The translations under genes were made by a program, and so were the position numbers. The notes below the pieces were generated by a model. It was not told the DNA's origin. It worked only from the letters and a program-made list of their open reading frames with translations, and made no database searches. From Alistipes finegoldii DSM 17242 (GTDB taxonomy: Bacteria; Bacteroidota; Bacteroidia; Bacteroidales; Rikenellaceae): a stretch of DNA of 64,000 nt. Shown here in pieces: positions 8,176 through 16,181 of the stretch (within the stretch, counting starts at the first letter, position 1; each line of letters begins with the position of its first letter). The stretch lies in NCBI RefSeq assembly GCF_000265365.1, contig NC_018011.1:248001-312000 (forward strand). The letters run 5' to 3'.

Positions 8176-8222
8176 CACAATGGCACGTTTTTTAGTTTTA
8201 CATCCGAAAAACGTACATTGTG
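8176..8222 (+). promoter_or_regulatory. Large inverted repeat overlapping the start of a small XRE gene
   Basis: CACAATGGCACGTTTTT (8176-8192) faces AAAAACGTACATTGTG (8207-8222); the arms match except for one indel and enclose 14 bases. The right arm contains the GTG start codon of the gene at 8220. It may be an autoregulatory operator or an RNA hairpin that hides the start. Confidence 0.55.
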
Positions 8223-8447
8223 AAAACAGCGATCGACCTATACGTAATCGACGCCATTCGACGCGAACGAAGGGCTCAGAAAGTATCTCAGGCCATGTTG
8301 TCCTTTGGGATCGGCGTTTCGCGCGGTTTTGTCGGTCAGGTCGAAAGTCCGAAGTATAACACAAAATACAACATAATCCACATCAACGAGATCGCCAAAT
8401 TTCTGGGTTGTTCGCCGCGCAAGTTTCTGCCCGAAGAACCGATCTGA
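8220..8447 (+). CDS. Small XRE-like helix-turn-helix protein
   Basis: The 75-aa product carries a Cro/C1-type fold: AIRRERRAQKVSQAMLSFGIGVSRGFVGQVESPKYNTKYNIIHINEIAKFLGCSPRKFLPEE. The ending (INEIAKFLGCSPRKFLPE) is typical of stand-alone Bacteroidota XRE proteins. The only start that keeps the first helix is GTG at 8220, inside an inverted repeat; the first ATG would cut the HTH. It probably regulates itself; no other target is obvious. Confidence 0.7.
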   Translation: MKTAIDLYVIDAIRRERRAQKVSQAMLSFGIGVSRGFVGQVESPKYNTKYNIIHINEIAKFLGCSPRKFLPEEPI

Positions 8448-8457
8448 CCTTCGGCCC

Positions 8458-9408
8458 ATGTTCCCGCACCGCACGGCATCAGCCACCAAGCACCGTCCCC
8501 GGACCGGACCGAAATACCGATCCGGGAAACGTCCGCTCCTGCCGTTCCGCACGCTTCTTCTCGCAGCGCTCCTCCTCTCCGGCATCCGCTGCGCCCTCGC
8601 CCAGCCCCGCATCGGCATCGCCTACTGCGACCTCGACCACCTCTACGACACCATACCGGCGCTCTTTTACGACGACAGCGACTACACGCCCGGCGGGCGT
8701 CTCGCGTGGGACACGGAACGCTACCGCCGCAAGATAGCCCGCGCGGCCGCCGTCATCGACTCGATGCGCATGCCGCTCGTCGCGCTGTGGAGCGTCGAAA
8801 ACGAAGCGGTCGTGCGCGACATCGCGGCGGCCTGCCGGGGCGACTACAGCTACCTGCACTGCACGCTTAACTCGCTCGACGGCATGGATTTCGCACTGCT
8901 CTACTACGGCGACCTCTTCGATCCCCACTACGAGGAGCCGGGACGCCGCTATCTCTACATCGAAGGCACCCTGCGCTTCCCCGCCCCGCGCACCCGCCGC
9001 ACAACCGGCCGCCCGGTCCGCCCGTCGCGCACCGACACCGTGGGACTGGTGTTGTGCAGCGACACGCGCATGGCCGAATGGGTCGTCCGCGACCTGCGCG
9101 AAGAACGCCCCGGCGTGAAGCTGATCGTTCTGGGGCGCACCGCCTCGCTCGACGCGGCGGCATACGGACTGCGCGACGCCCTCGAACGTCCGGCCCGGCT
9201 GGGCCGGGGCAACGTCCGCCGCCGCGGAGGCTGGCTCATGCGCGACCGCATTCTGGCCGACACCGCGCTGATATGTTCGGGCGGCGACGTTTTCGCCCGC
9301 CGCTATCTGCTTGATCCCAAGACGGGTAACCCGCTGCCGACCTACGAGAGACGGCGTTACCGGGGCGGCTTCGGCTACGCCCTGCCGGTATTCGTTTACT
9401 TGGAGTAG
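8458..9408 (+). CDS. Exported endonuclease/exonuclease/phosphatase-fold protein, probably inactive
   Basis: A hydrophobic segment at residues 31-48 (RTLLLAALLLSGIRCALAQ) looks like a signal peptide after a 30-residue basic leader. The mature part follows the layout of Bacteroidota EEP proteins: YDDSDYTPGGRLAWDTERYRRKIARAA, LWSVENEAVV (E114 is the metal-binding Glu) and GMDFALLYYGDLF. Two other key sites have changed: the usual N-x-E-N-LFD is YCDLDHLYD, and the terminal SDH-P-V motif is FGYALPVFVYLE, so the last Asp-His pair is missing. Active family members are also longer. I infer a catalytically dead relative kept for another role. Confidence 0.65.
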   Translation: MFPHRTASATKHRPRTGPKYRSGKRPLLPFRTLLLAALLLSGIRCALAQPRIGIAYCDLDHLYDTIPALFYDDSDYTPGGRLAWDTERYRRKIARAAAVIDSMRMPLVALWSVENEAVVRDIAAACRGDYSYLHCTLNSLDGMDFALLYYGDLFDPHYEEPGRRYLYIEGTLRFPAPRTRRTTGRPVRPSRTDTVGLVLCSDTRMAEWVVRDLREERPGVKLIVLGRTASLDAAAYGLRDALERPARLGRGNVRRRGGWLMRDRILADTALICSGGDVFARRYLLDPKTGNPLPTYERRRYRGGFGYALPVFVYLE

Positions 9409-9410
9409 AA

Positions 9411-9512
9411 TTTTTTGGAATTTCAGAAAAGTTTTCCTATATTCGCATTCCCAACGGCAAATAGGATTCTTCGACGAGGCGGTAACAGCGATGTCACCGC
9501 AATTTTCGTCTG
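9411..9512 (+). promoter_or_regulatory. ppdK promoter and structured leader
   Basis: TTTTTTGG (9411-9418) and TATATTCG (9438-9445) fit a Bacteroidota promoter with 20-base spacing, giving a leader of about 130 bases. The leader contains a strong hairpin at 9471-9512 (GCGGTAACA facing TGTCACCGC inside outer CGACGA / TTCGTC pairs), which may control translation or stability. Confidence 0.5.
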
Positions 9513-9580
9513 TAGGGGAAGAGATTAGCTAAAAATTTTTATAAATTTACATATCATTAAATTAACCAAGAAAAAAAATT

Positions 9581-12310
9581 ATGGCAGACGTAAAACGAGT
9601 CTATACCTTCGGCAACAAGGAAGCCGAAGGCAACGGCAAAATGCGTGAACTGCTCGGCGGCAAAGGTGCCAACCTTGCGGAGATGAACCTCATCGGCATT
9701 CCCGTTCCTCCGGGATTCACCATCACCACCGAAGTATGTGCGGAATATTATGCCCACGGCAAGGAGGCGGTCATCAAGATGCTCCGTCCCGAAGTCGAGC
9801 GGGCGATGCAGAATATCGAGAAACTGACCGGCATGAAGTTCGGCGACAAGGAGATGCCGCTGCTGGTTTCGGTCCGTTCGGGCGCACGCGCCTCGATGCC
9901 CGGCATGATGGACACGATCCTCAATCTGGGTATGAACGATCAGGCCGTGGAGGCTGTCGCCAAGCGCACGGGCAACCCCCGCTTCGCATGGGACTCGTAC
10001 CGCCGTTTCGTACAGATGTACGGCGACGTGGTGCTGGGCATGAAGCCCGAATCGAAAGAGGACCACGACCCGTTCGAGGTCATCATCGAGGAGCAGAAGG
10101 AGAAGCGCGGCGTCAAGAACGACACCGACCTGACGACCGACGACCTGAAGGAGCTGGTGCAGAACTTCAAGGCCGCCGTCAAGAAGCAGACCGGCGAGGA
10201 TTTCCCGGCATGCCCTTGGGATCAGCTCTGGGGAGCCGTATGCGCCGTGTTCGGCTCGTGGATGAACGAGCGCGCCATCCTCTACCGCAAGCTCAACAAC
10301 ATCCCCGCAGAGTGGGGAACGGCCGTTACCGTGCAGGCCATGGTATTCGGCAACATGGGCGCCAACTCGGCGACGGGCGTAGCCTTCTCGCGCGACGCCG
10401 CGACGGGTGAAAACCTCTTCAACGGCGAGTACCTGATCAACGCGCAGGGCGAGGACGTCGTGGCCGGCATCCGCACCCCGCAGCAGATCACCATCGAAGG
10501 CTCGAAGCGCTGGGCCGTGGCCCAGAATGTCTCCGAGGAGGAGCGCCGCACGAAATACCCTTCGCTCGAAGAGGTCATGCCGACGGTTTACAAGGAGCTG
10601 GACGAGATTCAGCGCCACTTGGAGCAGTACTTCAAGGACATGCAGGACATCGAGTTCACGATTCAGGACGGCAAGTTGTGGATGCTCCAGTGCCGCAACG
10701 GCAAGCGCACCGGCGCCGCCATGGTCAAGATCGCGATGGACATGCTCCGCGAAGGTCTGATCGACGAGCGCACCGCCGTGCTGCGCTGCGAGCCGGCCAA
10801 ACTCGACGAGCTGCTGCACCCCGTATTCGACAAGAAGGCCATCGCCAATGCGCAGGTCATCACCAAGGGTCTGCCCGCATCGCCGGGAGCCGCTACGGGT
10901 CCGGTGGTGTTCTTCGCCGAGGACGCCGAGAAGATCCTCGCAGAGTCGGGCCAGAAAGCGATCCTCGTCCGCATCGAGACTTCGCCTGAGGACCTCAAGG
11001 GCATGCTTGACGCGGCAGGTATCCTGACCGCACGCGGCGGCATGACGTCGCACGCGGCCGTCGTCGCACGCGGCATGGGCAAATGCTGCGTATCGGGCGC
11101 CGGCGAGCTGGAGATCGACTATAAAACCCGCACGATCCGCGTGAACGGCTTCACCGTGAAGGAGGGCGACTGGATTTCGCTCAACGGCTCGACGGGAGAG
11201 GTTTATCTGGGTCAGGTAGCCACGATGGCCGCCGACCTGAGCGGCGATTTCGGCCAGCTGATGGAGCTTGCGGGCAAATACGCCGTGCTGAAGGTTCGCG
11301 CCAACGCCGACACCCCCAAGGACGCCCTGCAGGCATTCGCATTCGGCGCCGAGGGTATCGGCCTCTGCCGCACGGAGCACATGTTCTTCGAAGGCGACCG
11401 CATCAAGGCCATCCGCGAGATGATTCTGGCCGACGACGAAGCCGGACGCCGCGTGGCGCTGGCCAAGCTGCTGCCGATCCAGCGCGGCGACTTCGAGGGT
11501 CTGTTCAAGGCCATGAACGGCTTCCCCGTGACCGTACGTCTTCTCGACCCGCCCCTGCACGAGTTCGTGCCGCACGACGAGAAGGGACAGCAGGAGATGG
11601 CCAAGGAGATGAACGTACCCCTCCAGAAGATCGTCGCCAAAGTCGAGTCGCTGGCCGAGTTCAACCCGATGCTGGGACACCGCGGCTGTCGTCTGGGCAA
11701 CACCTACCCCGAAATCACCGAGATGCAGGCGCGCGCCATCATCGAGGCCGCCATGAACGTCAAGGCGCAGGGCATTCCGGTACACGTCGAGATCATGGTT
11801 CCGCTCGTAGGCAACCACAAGGAGCTGCGCTACCAGAAAGGCATCATCGACGCGACGGCCGAGCAGGTGTTCTCCGAGCGTAACGACAAGATCGACTACA
11901 TGGTCGGCACGATGATCGAGGTTCCGCGCGCCGCCGTGACGGCCAACCAGATCGCCGAGGTCGCCGAGTTCTTCTCGTTCGGCACCAACGACCTGACGCA
12001 GATGACGCTGGGCTTCTCGCGCGACGACATCGGCAAGTTCCTGCCCGTTTACCTCGAAAAGGGCATCCTCAAGAACGACCCGTTCCAGATCCTCGACCGC
12101 AACGGCGTGGGCCAGCTGATCCGCGAAGCCGTTTTCAAGGGCCGTTCGACCCGCGAAAAACTCAAATGCGGCATCTGCGGCGAACACGGCGGCGAACCTT
12201 CGTCGGTCGAGTTCTGCCACTACGCAGGGCTGAACTACGTGAGCTGCTCGCCGTTCCGCGTGCCCATCGCACGTCTGGCGGCCGCACACGCCGCGCTCAA
12301 CGAGAAGTAG
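9581..12310 (+). CDS. ppdK: Pyruvate, phosphate dikinase
   Basis: PPDK interconverts pyruvate, ATP and Pi with PEP, AMP and PPi; in gut Bacteroidales it works in PPi-linked glycolysis and gluconeogenesis. The 909-aa chain has the N-terminal ATP-grasp domain (KVYTFGNKEAEGNGKMRELLGGKGANLAEM-like start, then VSVRSGARASMPGMMDTILNLG), the phosphohistidine loop GGMTSHAAVVARGMGKCCVSG in the middle, and the PEP/pyruvate barrel with GLCRTEHMFF, MIEVPRAAV, FSFGTNDLTQM and the catalytic Cys in CGICGEHGGEPSSV near the end. Length is normal. It is monocistronic between its own promoter and a strong terminator. Confidence 0.98.
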   Translation: MADVKRVYTFGNKEAEGNGKMRELLGGKGANLAEMNLIGIPVPPGFTITTEVCAEYYAHGKEAVIKMLRPEVERAMQNIEKLTGMKFGDKEMPLLVSVRSGARASMPGMMDTILNLGMNDQAVEAVAKRTGNPRFAWDSYRRFVQMYGDVVLGMKPESKEDHDPFEVIIEEQKEKRGVKNDTDLTTDDLKELVQNFKAAVKKQTGEDFPACPWDQLWGAVCAVFGSWMNERAILYRKLNNIPAEWGTAVTVQAMVFGNMGANSATGVAFSRDAATGENLFNGEYLINAQGEDVVAGIRTPQQITIEGSKRWAVAQNVSEEERRTKYPSLEEVMPTVYKELDEIQRHLEQYFKDMQDIEFTIQDGKLWMLQCRNGKRTGAAMVKIAMDMLREGLIDERTAVLRCEPAKLDELLHPVFDKKAIANAQVITKGLPASPGAATGPVVFFAEDAEKILAESGQKAILVRIETSPEDLKGMLDAAGILTARGGMTSHAAVVARGMGKCCVSGAGELEIDYKTRTIRVNGFTVKEGDWISLNGSTGEVYLGQVATMAADLSGDFGQLMELAGKYAVLKVRANADTPKDALQAFAFGAEGIGLCRTEHMFFEGDRIKAIREMILADDEAGRRVALAKLLPIQRGDFEGLFKAMNGFPVTVRLLDPPLHEFVPHDEKGQQEMAKEMNVPLQKIVAKVESLAEFNPMLGHRGCRLGNTYPEITEMQARAIIEAAMNVKAQGIPVHVEIMVPLVGNHKELRYQKGIIDATAEQVFSERNDKIDYMVGTMIEVPRAAVTANQIAEVAEFFSFGTNDLTQMTLGFSRDDIGKFLPVYLEKGILKNDPFQILDRNGVGQLIREAVFKGRSTREKLKCGICGEHGGEPSSVEFCHYAGLNYVSCSPFRVPIARLAAAHAALNEK

Positions 12311-12343
12311 CGTTCCTCCGGTTACGGCCGAAATATCCGAAAA

Positions 12344-12382
12344 CGAAAGCCTGCGGCACGAAAGCCGCAGGCTTTCGTTTTC
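12344..12382 (+). terminator. Terminator after ppdK
   Basis: CGAAAGCCTGCGGC and GCCGCAGGCTTTCG form a perfect 14-bp stem with a 6-base loop and a T-rich tail. Confidence 0.9.
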
Positions 12383-12413
12383 AGCGAAAAAAAAGTCCGG
12401 TTCGTTGAATATG

Positions 12414-12445
12414 TTTGGCGAAAGCGGATAAGTTTTGTATATTTG
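12414..12445 (+). promoter_or_regulatory. Promoter of the exported protein gene at 12500
   Basis: TTTG (12414-12417) and TATATTTG (12438-12445) are 20 bases apart, a canonical Bacteroidota promoter; the leader is about 50 bases. Confidence 0.7.
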
Positions 12446-12499
12446 CTATCGGCAAACAGTATAACACGCAACTTTTTTGTTGAATTAAAATAACAGAAC

Positions 12500-12988
12500 A
12501 TGAAGAAGATGTTTTTTGCGGCAATCGTCGCATTATTCGCAGTGACAACCGTATCAGCACAAACTCCGGGCAATTGGGCCGTAGGACCCAAAATCGGCAT
12601 ATATACGAACGCAGGCGCCGAGGGTGCTATTTTTGGTATCGGCGCAACCGGATTTTACAGTTTTACGGATAATTGGCGAGTAGCTCCAAGCATTGTCGCC
12701 CTATGCAAAACAGGCTGTTCGGTAGACATCAGCGCCGACGTGCAGTATCTCTTCAATATCGCCCCGGACTGGCATATCTATCCACAGGCGGGTCTGAGCG
12801 CCAACGATCTCTTCGGCTGGTCGTGCGGCATCAATCTGGGCGGCGGCGCCGACTTCTCGGTAGCCCGCAACTGGGACCTTTCGGCAGGCTTCAAATGGAT
12901 GATTCAGACTGCTAAAGATTATATTCCCGGATACGTTAAACGCAGAAATCCAATCGTTATCAATATCGGCGCAACCTACAAGTTCTAA
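12500..12988 (+). CDS. Exported beta-barrel-like protein, paralogue of 13543
   Basis: The 162-aa protein has a signal peptide (MKKMFFAAIVALFAVTTVSAQ) and a mature part of alternating polar/aromatic strands (GPKIGIYTNAGA, FGIGATGFYSFTDNWRVAPSIV, VDISADVQYLFNIAPDWHIYPQAG), ending in GATYKF; a terminal aromatic residue is usual for outer-membrane barrels. It is shorter than an 8-stranded OmpA-type barrel would strictly need. The protein at 13543 shares the same strand pattern (SVDI..D..Y.F.IA.W....PQ.G), so they are duplicated genes. Role unknown. Confidence 0.7.
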   Translation: MKKMFFAAIVALFAVTTVSAQTPGNWAVGPKIGIYTNAGAEGAIFGIGATGFYSFTDNWRVAPSIVALCKTGCSVDISADVQYLFNIAPDWHIYPQAGLSANDLFGWSCGINLGGGADFSVARNWDLSAGFKWMIQTAKDYIPGYVKRRNPIVINIGATYKF

Positions 12989-13013
12989 TCCGGCGCAACC
13001 CGGAAAACGATAT

Positions 13014-13046
13014 CCCGGAGACCTCGACGAGGTCTCCGGGATTTTT
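13014..13046 (+). terminator. Terminator after the gene at 12500
   Basis: CCCGGAGACCTC and GAGGTCTCCGGG form a perfect 12-bp stem with a 3-base loop and five T residues. Confidence 0.9.
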
Positions 13047-13135
13047 CATGTCCGGCCGCGAACGCCCCGCACCCCACTGCCGCCCGCCACGAAAGCCAAC
13101 GCGCAACGAAGTGCGGCGAGCAACAACGAGCGACG

Positions 13136-13210
13136 GTGACTGCTGCGACGGCAGTAAAGACAGCAACGGAGACAGCGAAGACAGCAACGGAGACAGCAGC
13201 GGAAACGACG
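13136..13210. repeat. Short GACAGCAACGGA tandem repeats in a gene-free stretch
   Basis: GACAGCAACGGAGACAGC occurs twice with degenerate neighbours (AAGACAGCAACGGAGAC). The surrounding 13047-13540 has only mutually overlapping open frames with low-complexity translation and I see no gene in it. Confidence 0.55.
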
Positions 13211-13542
13211 AGCTACAGCGGCGGAGAGCCGTACATTTTTCAACACCCGGCCAAAAGCCCCCGCAAGCAAAACAGAACGCACGGCCCGTCCGCCGTAAAA
13301 TACAGCAAATCGGCCGGATTCCGCGACCTGAAAACCCTTCCGGAGAGCTTCGCAGCCCTCCGGTGCGGGACGGTTTTTCACCTCCGGTCGCGCACAAATT
13401 CCGGCGGCAACCGATCGCGGCACGAGTGTTGCACGCCGTTAAGGCAATGGAACAAAGGCGGTTCGGGAAGCTTTCCGAATCCGGAGATATGAATTAAATG
13501 ACTGACAACCACTTATTAATACATAAAATTTAACTGAAAATT

Positions 13543-14127
13543 ATGAAAAAAATTCTTCTCATCTCGGTTGCGGCATTGTTTGCTTGGGCAGCGTCCGCTC
13601 AGGACAACACCTACCGCAACACTCAGACCAACAACTACCGCAATGCGGCTCAGACAAACAACTACCGCAACGCGGCTCAGACCTACAACAACAATGCGGC
13701 TCAGGCCGGCAATTACCGCGGCACGCCCTCCGATTACCGCAGTGCGGTGGGTCCGCGTGTCAATTTCTACACCAACACGGACGACGCCTCGGTCGGTATC
13801 GGCGCCTACTACCGCTACAGCTTCAATTCGCACTGGCGCATCGAGCCGTCGATCTATGTACTGACGGAAAAAGACAGCTCCGTAGACATCAACTTCGACG
13901 CACACTACGTATTCCAGATCGCCGACTGGTGGGGCGTATTCCCGCAGGTAGGTATCGTGGCCAATGACATCAAGGACTGGGCGGTCGGCATGAGTGTCGG
14001 CGCAGGTTTCGACTTCAACGTCGCCCACCGCTGGAACATCTCCGCAGGTCTCAAGTACGAGCCTATGTTTGACAGCGACCGTTCGAACCCGTTGGTGGTA
14101 TACGTCGGCGCCGCGTACAGATTCTGA
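13543..14127 (+). CDS. Exported beta-barrel-like protein with N-terminal Asn/Tyr/Gln repeats
   Basis: The signal peptide MKKILLISVAALFAWAASAQ is followed by a low-complexity zone (residues about 21-65) built from repeats of NNYRNAAQT and variants. The C-terminal 125 residues are strand-rich (GPRVNFYTNTDDASVGIGAYYRYSF, HWRIEPSIYVL, GVFPQVGIVANDIKDWAVGMSVGAGFDF) and end VYVGAAYRF, like outer-membrane barrels. This domain is homologous to the protein at 12500. The repeats could mediate surface contacts; function unknown. Its transcript would have ended in the terminator that the IS at 14170 has split. Confidence 0.7.
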   Translation: MKKILLISVAALFAWAASAQDNTYRNTQTNNYRNAAQTNNYRNAAQTYNNNAAQAGNYRGTPSDYRSAVGPRVNFYTNTDDASVGIGAYYRYSFNSHWRIEPSIYVLTEKDSSVDINFDAHYVFQIADWWGVFPQVGIVANDIKDWAVGMSVGAGFDFNVAHRWNISAGLKYEPMFDSDRSNPLVVYVGAAYRF

Positions 14128-14151
14128 CAAACGCACCTGCATAACACATGC

Positions 14152-14169
14152 AAAAAGCGGATCCCGATG
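14152..14169 (+). terminator. Left half of a bidirectional terminator interrupted by the IS
   Basis: AAAAAGCGGATCCCGA here and TCGGGATCCGCTTTTT at 15595-15610 are exact complements. Joined without the IS and one copy of the ATG duplication they make a perfect 11-bp stem with A5/T5 flanks between the converging genes at 13543 and def. Confidence 0.85.
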
Positions 14170-14207
14170 TGAAGTGCACCCCAAATATTGGACGGATTAG
14201 TATTTGT

Positions 14208-15002
14208 TTAGATGGCATGAGTTCGGTATTGTACCGGGCTCATGTTGTTTAAGTATTTCTTTATCCGCTTGTTATTGTAGTAGTCGATATATTCTTCCAA
14301 TTCTTTTCGGAAATGGTCTATGGATGAGAATTTTTGCAAATATAATAATTCGGACTTCAATAATCCAAAGAAACTTTCCATAGCAGCGTTATCCAGACAG
14401 TTACCCTTGCGCGACATGCTCTGTGTAATACCTTTCTGTCTTAAACGGAGCTGATACTGCTTCATCTGATACTGCCAGCCCTGGTCGGAATGCAAGACAA
14501 TACCCGGAGAATCCGGTATTCTGGCAAACGCATCGTCCAGCATCTTCATGATCTGCATAAAGTTAGGGCGTTCAGCTATTTTATAGCTAATAATCTCCCG
14601 GTTATATAAGTCCATAATCGGCGATAGATATAACTTTACGCCGCAAACCGAAAATTCCGTAAGGTCAGTAACCCACTTCTGATTCGGTTTTTCGGCTGCA
14701 AAGTCGCGTTGCAGAAGATTGGGCGCTATCCGTCCGATCTGTCCTTTGTATGAACAGTATTTACGGAGCCTGACCTGACTTTTTATCCCGCAAATATTCA
14801 TCAGCTTAAGTACGGTTTTGTGATTTATCGCATATCCGATCTTATTCATTTCAACGGTAATGCGCCGATAACCATAACGCCCCTTATGTTCGTGATATAA
14901 CCTTATAATACTCTCTTTTTCGCGAGCATATTTATCGGGTTGTTTTGATTTTCTGAAGTGATAATAAAATGTGCTTCGCGCCATCCCTGCGGCTTTGAGC
15001 AA
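14208..15002 (-). CDS. IS3-family transposase OrfB (DDE domain)
   Basis: The product has the HTH_21 segment (GRYGYRRITVEMNKIGYAINHKTV) and the rve integrase core: WVTDLTEF (first D), LYLSPIMDLYNREIISYKI, LHSDQGWQY (second D) and NCLDNAAMESFFGLLKSE (catalytic E), ending YYNNKRIKKYLNNMSPVQYR. The open frame actually extends upstream of this ATG to about 15094 without a stop, as expected when OrfB is made by ribosomal frameshifting from orfA. Confidence 0.92.
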   Translation of the reverse strand: MLKAAGMARSTFYYHFRKSKQPDKYAREKESIIRLYHEHKGRYGYRRITVEMNKIGYAINHKTVLKLMNICGIKSQVRLRKYCSYKGQIGRIAPNLLQRDFAAEKPNQKWVTDLTEFSVCGVKLYLSPIMDLYNREIISYKIAERPNFMQIMKMLDDAFARIPDSPGIVLHSDQGWQYQMKQYQLRLRQKGITQSMSRKGNCLDNAAMESFFGLLKSELLYLQKFSSIDHFRKELEEYIDYYNNKRIKKYLNNMSPVQYRTHAI

Positions 15003-15081
15003 TACTGAAAGCCGGCACTGCGGCCTTAGTCCTTCGATGGCTTGGGCTCTTTCCCGCTCTCGCGGACAATGCGCTCCTCGA

Positions 15082-15549
15082 CTAAGGCCTGCAATTTTTT
15101 AAGTAAGCATTCTCGGCACGAAGATACTCCAGTTCCTTAAGCAACTCTTCGTGCGGAGTCGTTTTGAGTTTGACTTTTTTAGTCTTCGATTTACTCATGG
15201 CCGGCCTCCTTCTTTGCGGTTTACGCCGCAGGCCTTCAGCACCTTGGTTTTGATAGAGCCGCTCCCATTGACGAATAACAAAAGGGCCCGGAATGCCGAA
15301 ATGCACTGCTGTCTCCAGCAAAGATAGATGATTTTGGTGCATATGCTTCAAAACTGACAACTTAAATTCTGCACTGTAGCTACCGTGGCGCAGCTTAAGG
15401 CCGGCAAGGCCATGGCGCTCGAATAATGTTACCCACAAGTGAACTTGCGAGCGGCCACAGCCCAAGTGACATCCGGCTTCCCTAACCGAAAGTCCGCCTT
15501 CGAGTACCAGTTTTACGGCCTTTAAACGAATCTCATAATTATATTTCAT
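15082..15549 (-). CDS. IS3-family OrfA (helix-turn-helix), possibly frameshifted at its end
   Basis: MKYNYEIRLKAVKLVLEGGLSVREAGCHLGCG and a second HTH-like repeat form the DNA-binding part, followed by a leucine-zipper-like end (LLKELEYLRAENAYLK). The frame then reads NCRP-stop. Adding one A to the A6 run at 15095-15100 would instead continue LKKLQALVEERIVRE... for some 25 residues overlapping orfB, which looks like a normal OrfA end. This copy may therefore carry a 1-base deletion. I chose the ATG at 15549 because it gives the conserved MKYN start. Confidence 0.8.
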   Translation of the reverse strand: MKYNYEIRLKAVKLVLEGGLSVREAGCHLGCGRSQVHLWVTLFERHGLAGLKLRHGSYSAEFKLSVLKHMHQNHLSLLETAVHFGIPGPFVIRQWERLYQNQGAEGLRRKPQRRRPAMSKSKTKKVKLKTTPHEELLKELEYLRAENAYLKNCRP

Positions 15550-15591
15550 AAAAAACACCCCAAAAGTGTCCAACTTTTGGGGTGCAGTACA

Positions 15592-15610
15592 ATGTCGGGA
15601 TCCGCTTTTT
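15592..15610 (-). terminator. Right half of the interrupted bidirectional terminator (3' of def)
   Basis: TCGGGATCCGC (15595-15605) followed by five T is the complement of 14152-14167; see the left half. With 1.4 kb of IS in the loop, termination for def now depends on other signals. Confidence 0.8.
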
Positions 15611-15635
15611 CATGCGGTACGGCACAATGCCGGAA

Positions 15636-16181
15636 TCATCTGGTCTTATAGGCCGCACGGTACTTTCCCTTGGCAAGGTTCAGCAACTTGCCTTTCAGCA
15701 GATTGCGACGCAGCGGCGAGATGCGGTCCGTGAAGACCACGCCTTCGATATGGTCGTATTCGTGCTGAATGACCCACGCCTTCAGTCCGTGGAACTCCTC
15801 GTCGTGCTCGACGAAGTTTTCGTCGAGATAACGCATCCTGATGGCCAGCGAACGAGGCACATCGGCATGGATGCCCGGAAAGGAAAGACACCCTTCGTTA
15901 TAGGTCTTCTTCTCCTCCGAAAAAGCGTAGATTTCGGGATTGATAAAGGCACGCTTGTAGTCGGCGCATTCGGGATCGTCCTCGCCCCACGGCGTGCAAT
16001 CGACGATGAACAGACGAATGGCCTTGCCGATCTGCGGCGCGGCCAGTCCGACGCCTTCGGCTTCGCCGAGCGTCTGGAACATGTCCTCGACAAGTTTTTT
16101 CACTTCGGGATAGTCGGGCGCAATCTCCTCGCACTGTTTGCGAAGCACCTCGTTCCCGTATATGACAATCGGATAAATCAT
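15636..16181 (-). CDS. def: Peptide deformylase (cytosolic)
   Basis: The enzyme removes the formyl group from nascent proteins. All three motifs are present: GVGLAAPQIG (43-52), EGCLSFPG (96-103; metal ligand C98) and QHEYDH (139-144; ligands H140 and H144, catalytic E141). The 181-aa length and lack of signal peptide fit the housekeeping form. The start overlaps the ruvX stop by four bases (ATGA), so ruvX and def are co-translated. Compare the second, lipoprotein-like deformylase at 37435. Confidence 0.96.
   Translation of the reverse strand: MIYPIVIYGNEVLRKQCEEIAPDYPEVKKLVEDMFQTLGEAEGVGLAAPQIGKAIRLFIVDCTPWGEDDPECADYKRAFINPEIYAFSEEKKTYNEGCLSFPGIHADVPRSLAIRMRYLDENFVEHDEEFHGLKAWVIQHEYDHIEGVVFTDRISPLRRNLLKGKLLNLAKGKYRAAYKTR

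Larger units (their letters stand above)
14170..15591 (-). mobile_element. IS3-family (IS150 group) insertion sequence, 1422 bp
   Basis: Terminal inverted repeats are TGAAGTGCACCCC at the left and TGTACTGCACCCC (reversed) at the right, continuing as AAATATTGGAC / AAAAGTTGGAC. A 3-bp target duplication, ATG, flanks it at 14167-14169 and 15592-15594. It carries orfA and orfB on the minus strand. The near-perfect scar of the target hairpin shows a recent insertion. Confidence 0.93.

Noticed and set aside
9557..12289. A 910-codon open frame on the minus strand
   Set aside because: It is fully antisense to ppdK and arises from the biased third codon positions of a GC-rich gene; its translation is His/Val/Leu/Asp-rich with no domain.
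13046..13497. Four overlapping frames between the two barrel-protein genes
   Set aside because: They overlap each other on both strands, consist of simple repeats and have no start context.
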